Shown here: piece after piece, positions 1 to 7,598 of the stretch
Layout: every line of letters starts with the position of its first letter
Numbering within the stretch: the stretch's first letter is position 1
From: Polyrhizophydium stewartii
Taxonomy: Eukaryota; Chytridiomycota; Chytridiomycetes; Rhizophydiales
DNA length: 11,321 bases
Direction of reading: 5' to 3'
NCBI GenBank assembly: GCA_027604665.1
Contig: JADGIZ010000601.1
Coordinates: 1-11,321 of the forward strand
Made by a program: the position numbers and the translations under genes
Notes under the pieces: model-generated
Databases searched by the model: none
What the model was told of the DNA's origin: nothing
What the model saw: only the letters and a program-made list of their open reading frames with translations

Positions 1-411
1 GACCGCCGTCAAAGTGCCTTGCTCCAAGCCGTGTCGCCGTTCTTGCTGCCTGTCGTTCTCCGCGTTTGCTGATCTCGACATCTGGCCGTTGTGCGCTGGC
101 GACCGCGCCACGACCCGTGTCGGAACGGCACCCTCTCTCGCAGGCACGTCGCGCGTGCTCGACCTGCAGCCAGACAGACAGGGCCGGAAGCGGGCAGGTG
201 CAGAGATTGCCGGGACAGACAGCCTCCCGAGCGAAGCACCAGGCCCGCCCGCCGCCTCCCTCGCTTCAGCAGCCGTCAAGCCGGTCCGTCCCTACCAGTA
301 TTCCCAGAGCTGCCTGGCGAGGAGGCCACAAGGCGGCACGCGCGTGCCGCCGAGGGGGGCGCCTCGTGCCCGCGGCAGAATGCACCGCTTCCCCCAAGAC
401 CGGACGAGCCG
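1..411 (+). promoter_or_regulatory. 5' flank and leader of receptor gene 1, no gene recognised
   Basis: GC-rich sequence upstream of the first receptor. Reading frames are open through it on both strands, but they lack ATG starts and read as Arg/Pro/Ala-rich noise, so I call no protein here. I see no clear TATA box. The first ATG near the receptor is at 380 and opens an out-of-frame upstream ORF, listed separately. A 5' exon beyond the window edge is possible but not supported by a recognisable hydrophobic or conserved segment. Confidence 0.4.
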
Positions 412-475
412 ATGCTCAACGCCGAGGCCGCATGGCATGGTGCTGCGGCTGCCGCAACGGGCGCCCGCCAAGTAG
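380..475 (+). other. Upstream ORF overlapping the receptor 1 start codon
   Basis: An ATG at 380-382 opens a 31-codon frame ending at TAG 473-475. It runs across the presumed receptor start at 412 in a different frame. If the mRNA begins upstream of 380, this uORF would lower initiation at 412 or impose leaky scanning. The peptide is Arg/Pro-rich with no recognisable family. It is seen directly in the sequence; any regulatory effect is inference, and the transcription start could lie after it. Confidence 0.35.
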
Positions 476-1743
476 CCCAATCCGCTGCCGTCGTCGCGCG
501 CGCCTTTGGCGGCGCCGACGCAGGCATCGTCAGCCTCGAGGATGCCCTGCCGGCGTCGCACCTCCACCCCGAGTTCATGGGCACCTTTGCGCTGATTGGC
601 CTCGCGGCGCTGGTGCTCAACGTCCTCATGGTCGTCTCGGTGCTGCGCTCGAGCGTCATCCGCACGGCCGAGTACATGCTCAACCTCAACCTGGCCGCCA
701 GCGACCTCGTCTTCTCGCTCACCATCCTCGTCAACTCGTTCGTGTCGCTCATCAAGGGCAGCCCCTTGGTCGCCTCCTGGGCCGGCTGCCAGGCTATCGC
801 AATCGCCGTCCAGATTTCCACGTCCGTCTCGATCATCACGGTCGGCGTTCTGGCCTTCCACCACTACTCGATCATCATCCTCGACAAGCCCAACTTTGGC
901 TACCTCCAAGTCACAAGGTACATCATCATCGCATGGGGCGTTGCGCTCATCTCGTCGGTTCTGCTCTATGCACTCGGCGGCGCATACGTCCCCCGGCCGG
1001 CATACCTCCACTGCCACTTTGACTACCTGTCGCCCAGTGTTTCCCAAAGGATATCGACATCGTACATGATCACCCTTTTGTGCGGCGTGCCGCTCGTCAT
1101 TGGGTTCGTCTATCGCCGCATTTACTCCAAGGTCGTGTCTGTGGAGCAACTCGTGCGCAGGCACCTCGTGCCAAGCATGGCCGTACCGTCCAACCTCGAG
1201 GAGTTTGAGCTCCAAGAGTCGCAGAACGAGCATCACTCGCCAACAGCCTCTCCGCCGCGTCCTCTCGTGCCTGCCCCCGCAAAAACCCGCGATGTCTTGC
1301 TTGCCCGTCTTCACACAGCAGAGCTGCCTCACAAGATCGACAGCCTGCACCCCGTGGAGGCCCCAAGCTCGCCAAACGCGGGGCCTACGTCGTCCAAGAA
1401 TACAGCCGACGTTGTCGCAAGCAATTTCTCTGGTCAGAGGTCAGGGCCGTCGTCGTCGGTCGACCAAACCAGCTCTACGCCACCACAGAGCGTGCTGCGC
1501 GAAGCGATGCGCAACGTCGCCAACCGCGGCTTCTTCATCTCGCTCGTTTTCATTCTCTCGTGGATCCCAACGGTGTTTGCCGCGTGTTTGGAGCTGGGCC
1601 TTTCAAGAGAAGTCCCCTGGCTGCTCGACGCGTCGGTGACAACGTTTGGCGCCTTGAGCTCCGTCGCGAACCCAATTGTGTTTTTCTGGGTTGACCTGCG
1701 CCTGCGCCGCAGCTTGATGGAGCTGCTAGGCATTTCTCACTGA
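412..1743 (+). CDS. Rhodopsin-family (class A) G protein-coupled receptor, copy 1
   Basis: A single-exon gene of 443 residues, predicted to be a plasma-membrane seven-helix receptor signalling through a heterotrimeric G protein; ligand unknown. The start is the only in-frame ATG before TM1. Seven hydrophobic segments lie at about 57-78, 88-111, 124-150, 168-189, 216-237, 372-394 and 404-426. Class A landmarks: D98 in TM2 (LAASDL), C126 at the top of TM3 paired with C201 in the second extracellular loop, W175 in TM4, F380-x3-W384-x-P386 in TM6, and N420-P421-x-x-F424 in TM7. The DRY position reads H150-H151-Y152. Residue 414, where opsins carry the retinal lysine, is Ala, so it is not an opsin. 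The third intracellular loop is long (about 238-370) and Pro/Ser-rich. No convincing signal peptide is visible, unlike the paralogue at 6201-7598. Class assignment is firm; function is inferred. Confidence 0.87.
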   Translation: MLNAEAAWHGAAAAATGARQVAQSAAVVARAFGGADAGIVSLEDALPASHLHPEFMGTFALIGLAALVLNVLMVVSVLRSSVIRTAEYMLNLNLAASDLVFSLTILVNSFVSLIKGSPLVASWAGCQAIAIAVQISTSVSIITVGVLAFHHYSIIILDKPNFGYLQVTRYIIIAWGVALISSVLLYALGGAYVPRPAYLHCHFDYLSPSVSQRISTSYMITLLCGVPLVIGFVYRRIYSKVVSVEQLVRRHLVPSMAVPSNLEEFELQESQNEHHSPTASPPRPLVPAPAKTRDVLLARLHTAELPHKIDSLHPVEAPSSPNAGPTSSKNTADVVASNFSGQRSGPSSSVDQTSSTPPQSVLREAMRNVANRGFFISLVFILSWIPTVFAACLELGLSREVPWLLDASVTTFGALSSVANPIVFFWVDLRLRRSLMELLGISH

Positions 1744-1796
1744 TTCCTCGCTGCCGGTCTTTCGACCAAAGCTCCTCCCATGTTTTGCTTCGCTCA

Positions 1797-1802
1797 AATA
1801 AA
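1797..1802 (+). terminator. Poly(A) signal AATAAA of receptor gene 1
   Basis: A canonical AATAAA hexamer lies 54 nt after the TGA stop of the receptor, a normal place for a poly(A) signal. The cleavage site would fall around 1815-1830, before the convergent MIOS stop at 1912. Confidence 0.7.
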
Positions 1803-1906
1803 GTCTGCATTGCTGCGATACTTGCGATCCGGACAGGATCTTGCCGCGCGTAGCAGCCAAGTGCACGGGCCAAATTTGTCGACGCTGCGACCATAAACAA
1901 GTCTCG

Positions 1907-1912
1907 TTTAAT
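1907..1912 (-). terminator. ATTAAA hexamer at the MIOS stop, weak poly(A) candidate
   Basis: On the minus strand an ATTAAA variant hexamer overlaps the last base of the MIOS TGA stop. It is the only near-canonical hexamer I see between this stop and the convergent receptor. Its position so close to the stop makes it a weak candidate; the true signal may be non-canonical. Confidence 0.2.
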
Positions 1913-4900
1913 CAGTGGAAACAGTTGCAAACGCAATCGGACACCGGGCAGACATCATGCTCTGCAAACCACTCGAGCATGTGGCGAGTGTGGCCGCCGT
2001 GCTTGCACGTTTGGCACCAAGTGAACCACGAGTCGATGATGCTCGCATCGGTTGCGTGCAAGCCGCTGTCGGCGCCGGCATGGACGGTGTCGGCCGACGC
2101 GCCAGCGCTCGCCGCGGCCCCGCTGCTGACCGCTGGATGTGCCAGATCGGCCGTGCTGCCGATCGATTGGCAACAAATCGCGCAGCGAGGGAGGGGCTTG
2201 CGGCAGTTGGGGCACGCCATCATCTACATCCAGGTCGTGCGTCAGTCAGCAAACTTCAGAGACAACAGAATATGGATAGCCCACAAAGCTGGCAGCTTAC
2301 CTTTGGCCGATGGGTGCCTGCGGGCAGCATGCCGCCCGTCTGTCCCTGCCGGCGCATCCTGAGTGAGTCGGCAATCGATTCGGAGCAAAAGTTGCATCGG
2401 ACATGGATCTGCGGAGGGATGCGCTCGAGGACGCCCACTGGCGCCGCGGACGGCACCGGCAGCCTGGATGTCACGGGGTGCTTTTGGAGAGCTTGCAGCA
2501 TGCGCGCTTGCTTGCGCCGCTCGATGTCGAACACAGCGCGAATGTGGTACAGCTGCCAGCGGTCCAGCAGCCCGCGATATCTGGGTCAAGTCAGCTGTAA
2601 TCCGGCCTCAGGCGGCAAGCACTGTCCAGACGCACTCTTCCACCCATGCATAGGTTCGGTCGTCCTGCGTATCGTCGCATCCACAAAGAGAGATGACCAG
2701 GCTAGCCGTCTGAATGTCGCCCGTGCGGTTGACGTATCGCTCAATCAGATCCACGCCGTCCTTGTCAAGGCCTGTGAGCAGCAATCCGTCGATCTGGCCT
2801 TCCGCGAGCATTTTTAGTTGCTGGCGTTGGATGTAAGGAAGCAGCTGGTGGTTCGCACAGCATTAGCCAGTGTCCGGCCTCGCGGCAGACACACAAAAGC
2901 ACGGGCACACTCACGGCCTCGTCGTCGAGGAAACGCAGTGCAATTGTCATACGATCAGCGATTGGCATCGTCGTGTCTTCGATGGCTTCCAAAACACCGT
3001 TGGTGGATGAAGCGATGCTGAACAGCGCGCGAAGGTACGGGCTGTGCATGGCGGCAATTGCATCCGCGAGAGTTGCTCTTGCGGCCTTGGCGTCACTGTC
3101 TTCCTTGCCGCCAGAGACAGTCGCAGAGCGCATCGCCACTGCCCCCGTGAGCGCGACCGCCGCCATCTTGATATCCGGGTCTGCTTAGCCGCAGGCTGTC
3201 AGCGGCTACCAGACAGTATTTGCCTCTCTTGAATCCAACAAACCGCACCTGATGATCTCCTGAGGCATGCTGCGGCTTGCGCTATGCTACCCGTATGAAA
3301 ATATGTCATGGCCGCCGCAACGTCGTGCAAGTTTTGCTGCTCGTATCTGCAAACCGCCGTTGGCGCAGTCAGCATCTGCCAAGCAAGCCGGGTAAAGATG
3401 CAGAGACTTACGCTTCAATCTGTGCGTGCAATGGTGATTTGCCCTCGCTCGACTCCTGGTCGTCGTAACCACAGAGAACCAGCGGCCTACGGCGGGTGAT
3501 TTCTCGATGCGGGTCCGTGAGCCGCGATTTGTAGTCGCCATTTGGGAGTAGGCCAGAGTCGGTCTCTTGCAAGGCCGAGCTCGCCGACTTTGACATGAGG
3601 AGCGAAAAGATGCCGCGGAAGCCCGTGCTCGACACCATTGACGAGCACATGGCTGCGTCCGAGCCAGCGGCGCCATTGGCGCCAAACGATGTCACGCTTG
3701 GTGGCGCTCCCGTGCCGAAGCCGCCAAACGCTGCGCCTGCCGAGGTCATCTTGACTGCGGAGCTTTGAATCAACCACACGACGGTCATGAGCCGCCACAG
3801 AGAGTCCAGACTTGGGTTGTCGCCAACAATCTTGCGATTCAGGACAGCCTGGGGGCGGTGGATCAGCAACTTCACGGCGGAACACAGAAGTCCCCGCAGC
3901 CCGCCACCACACTCACGTTGAATCCGTAGCCGTGCAAGGCTCGCTCGCGCATGGTTTCGGCGATATCCGAGCCATGCTCGGTCGAGTCAAAGTCAAGCAT
4001 GGCCACGTTGCCGTTGCTTGCCACGGATATCCGCCCGTATGGCGCCACAGATATGGCCGGCGTCGCTGGGAGGCAGCCCGTCATGAGATGGCCGTCCCGC
4101 CCGACCGAGGCGACATAGAAAGTGGTCAGGTGGCCTTCAAGGCGAGGGATCCACGCAAAGTCGCTGGCCACAACCTCGTCGAGCTTGACTATGCTCGCAA
4201 GGTGCCAGCAGCGCGGGTCAGTGACGGTCTCGGTATTGGGAGAGCTCAGGCGCGACAGAGAAGGCATACCGATCTGCGACCTCCACACAAACGGCTCGAT
4301 CTCGCTTGTGTCTGGCGTCAGCACTGGCGAGGACTCGCCGAGTCTGGCCGTGAGCTGGGCGGCAGACGCGATGGCAAAGGCAGCCATCGATGTGTTTGTT
4401 GGCGCTGGAGCAGCCGCCGGAGGAGCGGGGACCGGGTCTGCGAGGGCCGGCGCCGGCAGAGGCAGCAGGGCGACAGAGTCTTTGGCGCCTGCCAGCGATG
4501 AGCCTCCCGATGCCCTGCTCGAGGCAGCAGAGAAGCCCTCGGTTGTGGGCGCACGAGAGCGGTCGTGCACGAACCAGCACTTGACGACGGGCGAGTCGCG
4601 GGCGAGGCAGTGAATGAGGCCGCGGCAGCTCGGCGACCACGAGATTCCCAGAATGCCGTACTTGAAGTCTGGGTTGAGCGTCAGCACAGGCTCGCTCGGC
4701 CGGCGCTCGTCCCAGATGCGGATGGTGCCGTCGTCGCCGTAAGACGCAAAGCGGACGGAGCAGCTGGGGTCGGGCGCGAGGCCGTGCACCGCCTTTGTTG
4801 CAATGCTGTACGACGGCGTGCGGCTCGAGTCTGTGCAGCGGCGTCAGCATCACTGTGCGGCCGGCGGCGAGCGCGTGATCTGGCCGCGGAGATGTGCCGC

Positions 4901-6005
4901 ACCTCGATAGTCATAGGCGCGGATAGACTTGAGGCTCATTCCGGCAACGAAGCGCGGGGCCGAGTCGAACATCCAAGCGGCCGACGATGCGCCCTCGGCC
5001 GTTCCGTACTGCGCGACGGGCCGCGATGCCTCCGACACAGAGGGCTGTCGGACAAGCGGCGCATTTGTTTGTGTGTGTTGGGCGGAGCGTTGTTGGTGTT
5101 GCGGCGCGCCTTGGACGGCCGCCGCCGGCGGCTGCTGATTGGCCTGCAGCGGTCTGGCGTTGATGTCCCAGACCATCAGGCAGTGGTCGTTGCGCACTCG
5201 GTCGAGGCCCGAGAGGAGCAGGTTGGGCTGCGAGGGACAGAACGACACGGCGTTGCACGAGCGCGAGTGTGTCGTCACAAACTCGCGCACAACCGGTGAG
5301 GCGCGGGTGACGCCCGCGAGCGCTGCAGGCGCGGCGGCAGCGGCGAGCGCTGCGCTGTCCACTGCGAGAGAGACGGCCGAGGGCGGGAGGAGCGGCGGTG
5401 AGCCGGCAACGGAGATGCCGGCCAGGTTGACGAGAACGGTGCGTCCCGAGGTGTTGCCGACCGCCACCAGGTTCGAGAGCAGCGGATCTGGGTTCCATGC
5501 GATGCACTGCGGCGGCTGGGGGTCAGCACGCAGCGCGCGGCACGCCAGGCCAAAGGCGCAGGGGGCGCCCTCAGCACACAGGCCGCAGGCGGTGGGCGGC
5601 GCAGCGGGTGAGCGTGGTGCCGACCTTGATGGGGGCAGTGTCCGTGAAGAGCCCAACTGGCCGGATGCAGTCCGAGCCGAGGGCCATATCGGGTGACGGC
5701 TGCAGCAGGCGCCGCCAGGCGGGCGGTGCCGCAGGTCAGCGACGCAGCGGCGTGCAGCGCATGCGACGCAGCGGCATGCCGCCGTCCGCATCCGTGAGCA
5801 AGCTCGCACCAGCGTCGACCATTCGTAGAGGCGCAGGTCGGACCCCAGCGAGCACACGAACAGGTTCTGCGAGTGGGCGTGGGGCGACCACAGGAGCCTG
5901 CGGGCCGCGACGGCCGCGGGCAGGCGTGAGCATGCGCGCGGGCACCCCCCCCCGCGCGGCCCGCGAGGCGCTGCTGCGGGCTCACCGGCGTGCCGGCCGC
6001 GACAT
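1912..6005 (-). CDS. MIOS: MIOS/Sea4 (Missing oocyte), GATOR2/SEACAT subunit, 11 exons
   Basis: Subunit of GATOR2 (SEACAT in fungi), which acts at the vacuole/lysosome surface to relieve GATOR1 inhibition of TORC1 when amino acids are present. The spliced model gives 1118 residues, starting MSRPARRLLWSPH, comparable to human MIOS with MSGTKPDILWAPH. The N-terminal beta-propeller (about 1-585) shows family strands QCIAWNPD (79-86), CNAVSFCP (163-170), LMVWDIN (189-195), SSAAWMFD (253-260) and, in exon 5, KAVHGLAPDP and RIWDERRPSEPVLTL. The middle is an alpha-solenoid with LLTGLDKDGVDL (874-885) and RTGDIQTA (892-899). The C-terminal zinc module has C984/C987, CPNCRKPLPRCAIC (1019-1032), WFTWCQTCKHGGH (1081-1093) and CPVSDCVCNC (1107-1116). 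It is longer than the human protein (about 875 residues) because of Ala/Pro/Ser-rich inserts, notably about 107-150, 197-245 and 360-420. The match over the whole length makes this assignment very secure. Confidence 0.94.
1912..6005 (-). other. MIOS: Exon/intron model of the MIOS gene
   Basis: Coding exons on the minus strand: 6005-5986, 5897-5810, 5699-5580, 5515-4903, 4830-3917, 3848-3412, 3346-3249, 3180-2915, 2844-2636, 2580-2301, 2223-1912. The ten introns between them are 55-110 nt, all GT-AG. Every junction keeps phase and the total of 3357 nt is divisible by three. Each intron from the second on has a CTGAY- or CTAAT-like branch motif. Joins were fixed by continuity with the MIOS family, for example WVE|EYRGLLDRW across 2581-2635 and GYGFN|AVLNRK across 3849-3916. 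The first exon (20 nt) and the second intron (5700-5809) are the least certain, because the family is poorly conserved there. Confidence 0.85.
5739..5775 (-). repeat. Short direct repeat inside MIOS intron 2
   Basis: The 13-mer gcgacgcagcggc occurs at 5739-5751 and again at 5763-5775 (24-nt period) within the longest predicted MIOS intron. It probably reflects slippage in GC-rich sequence and may explain why this intron (110 nt) is longer than the rest. Confidence 0.5.
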
Positions 6006-6150
6006 GCGTGAGAGCCGGTCAAAGTCGAGTTCCGCCTCCAGCGGCGATGACCGACCCAAGCGGCCCAAACTGACTGCGCCGCTCCGGCCGGCCGCAATTG
6101 CCGGCATCGGGTCATGCATGCAACATGCCGAGGCGGTTGCGGTGCACGGT
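6006..6150 (-). promoter_or_regulatory. Compact MIOS promoter/leader after the receptor 2 poly(A) signal
   Basis: Only about 145 bp separate the receptor 2 poly(A) hexamer from the MIOS start on the same strand, so MIOS transcription must begin here or within the receptor 3' end. Several out-of-frame minus-strand ATGs cluster at about 6113-6128. A leader starting after them, under 110 nt, would leave the ATG at 6005 as the first start. No TATA box is visible. Confidence 0.4.
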
Positions 6151-6156
6151 TTTATT
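6151..6156 (-). terminator. Poly(A) signal AATAAA of receptor gene 2
   Basis: A canonical AATAAA on the minus strand lies 44 nt after the receptor 2 stop codon (6201-6203). The spacing is close to the 53 nt seen between stop and AATAAA in receptor gene 1. Confidence 0.7.
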
Positions 6157-6200
6157 CAACATAAGGCCCTGGGAGCCGATGCGCCGCGATGCATGGGGAA

Positions 6201-7598
6201 TCAACGAGAGAGAAACAGCATCTCCATCAAGCTGCGGCGCAGGCGGAGGTCGACCCAGAAGAACATGAGGGGATTCACAACGGCGCTCATGGCGGCAAAG
6301 AAAATGACGATAGCGTCCGCCTGCCACGATATCGGGCGGTCTGTCGCCAGCTGGACAATGACCGAAATCGACGACGGAAACCAGGCAAAGACAAAGACCA
6401 GTCCAATGAAGAATCCGCGGTTCGCAACGTTGCGCATCGCCTCGCGCAGCGTATTCTGGGCCGGCGCAGAGCCGCTGCGGTTGACCGACGACGAAGGCGC
6501 CGAGCCTTGGCCCGAGTGGTTGCTCGTGGTGGCATCGATTGTGTGTTTGGACGACGTCGGCCCTGCCTGTGGCGATCCCGGGATCTCCATCGGATGCGGC
6601 GACCGTGGGCTGTCAAGTTTGGGCGGCAAGCCCGCCGTGTGCACCCGCGTCACGGGCTGCTGTCGAGTAGCAGCAGGAGCAGGCACAAGCAGACGGGGCG
6701 GCGCTGGCGCATGCTCGAGACGCCCAACCTGAGCCTCGTGGAGTTCAAACTCGTCGAGGTTGGAGGGCACAATCATGCTTGGCTCGAGGTGCTGGCGGAG
6801 GCGCTGCTCGATGATCACGATTTTGCCGTAGATTCGGCGATAGACAAGGCCGATGAGGATCGGAAAGGCCATCTGCAGGCACAGCGTGTAGATCGTGATG
6901 AAGCGCTGCGAAGACTCGCGCGACAGGTAGTTGTAGTGGCAGTGGATATGCGCGGGCTGGACCACGTACGAGCCGCCGTACGCATACAGCGAGAATGCCG
7001 AGAAGAGCGAGAAGGCCCACGTCGCGATGATGGCGAACGTGACGTGCGTGTATGTGAGGCTTGGCTTATCGTAAATCACGACCGAGTAGTGGTGGAAGGC
7101 GAGAATGATGACGGTGATGACCATGGACGTCGCCGACGCCTGGAGCGAGCTGGCGATCGCCTGGCAGCCGAACCAGCTGTCTGCCCACGGGCGGCCCTGT
7201 GCCAGCGAGGCGACCGTCGTCACCAGGACAAAGCTGCCGAACAGCAGGTCGCTGGAAGCGATGTTGAGGTTGAGCGTGTACTCGGCGGTGCGGATGACGC
7301 TCGAGCGCAGCACCGAGGCGATCATGAGCACGTTGAGCACGACGGCACCAGAGGATATCAGAAGGAAGAAGACGAACAGCCCCGGGTGGTAGTTGGACGG
7401 GTCTTGGTCGTCGTCACGGACGAGTGGGTCCGGGACAGCTGAGCTGGACGCCTCACCGGGCGATGTTACTGCGAGCGAGCCGGCGGCGGGCGAGCCTGCC
7501 AAGGCAGAGCTGTGGGCGCCGGTCGCCGAGGCCGCGGCGTTGGCTGCACACACGGCGACGGCGAGCAGCGCGGTGAGCGCGGCGTGCGTTGAGGGCAT
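6201..7598 (-). CDS. Rhodopsin-family (class A) G protein-coupled receptor, copy 2
   Basis: A single-exon gene of 465 residues, paralogue of the receptor at 412-1743. The ATG at 7598 is the only in-frame ATG and opens a clear signal peptide (hydrophobic LTALLAVAVCAANAAASATG, about 8-27), followed by a Ser/Ala-rich extracellular tail to about 72. Helices lie at about 75-97, 107-130, 143-169, 187-208, 234-256, 393-415 and 426-448. Landmarks: D117 in TM2, C145 with C220, H169-H170-Y171 at the DRY position, W194, F402-x3-W406-x-P408, N442-P443-x-x-F446. The retinal-lysine position is A436. Long runs are identical to copy 1: SVLRSSVIRTAEY, LREAMRNVANRGFFI and FFWVDLRLRRSLME. The third intracellular loop is again about 130 residues. 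The ligand is unknown; an environmental or chemotactic sensor is only a guess. It lies 195 bp upstream of MIOS on the same strand, as a separate transcript. Confidence 0.92.
   Translation of the reverse strand: MPSTHAALTALLAVAVCAANAAASATGAHSSALAGSPAAGSLAVTSPGEASSSAVPDPLVRDDDQDPSNYHPGLFVFFLLISSGAVVLNVLMIASVLRSSVIRTAEYTLNLNIASSDLLFGSFVLVTTVASLAQGRPWADSWFGCQAIASSLQASATSMVITVIILAFHHYSVVIYDKPSLTYTHVTFAIIATWAFSLFSAFSLYAYGGSYVVQPAHIHCHYNYLSRESSQRFITIYTLCLQMAFPILIGLVYRRIYGKIVIIEQRLRQHLEPSMIVPSNLDEFELHEAQVGRLEHAPAPPRLLVPAPAATRQQPVTRVHTAGLPPKLDSPRSPHPMEIPGSPQAGPTSSKHTIDATTSNHSGQGSAPSSSVNRSGSAPAQNTLREAMRNVANRGFFIGLVFVFAWFPSSISVIVQLATDRPISWQADAIVIFFAAMSAVVNPLMFFWVDLRLRRSLMEMLFLSR

Larger units (their letters stand above)
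636..7317. repeat. Inverted duplication: two receptor genes flanking MIOS
   Basis: The receptor genes at 412-1743 (+) and 6201-7598 (-) are paralogues in opposite orientation, with MIOS alone between them. They share DNA-level identity, for example a perfect 30-bp match between 636-665 and the complement of 7288-7317, within the TM1-TM2 coding region. Similarity is confined to the coding sequence as far as I can see; flanks and 3' UTRs do not match. The coordinates given span from the first to the second 30-bp copy. Confidence 0.75.

Noticed and set aside
292..1350. A 352-codon minus-strand open frame across receptor 1
   Set aside because: It is antisense to a clearly recognised receptor, is dominated by Arg/Asp/Glu/Val repeats produced by the GC-rich complementary codons, and matches no family.
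412..1743. Opsin identity for the receptors
   Set aside because: The TM7 position that carries the Schiff-base lysine is Ala in both copies, and no nearby Lys in TM7 could replace it.
4122..4613. Plus-strand ORF within MIOS
   Set aside because: It lies opposite MIOS exon 5, which is confirmed by family similarity on both sides.
6189..7442. A 417-codon plus-strand open frame across receptor 2
   Set aside because: It is the antisense shadow of the receptor; the same charged, repetitive composition appears opposite receptor 1.
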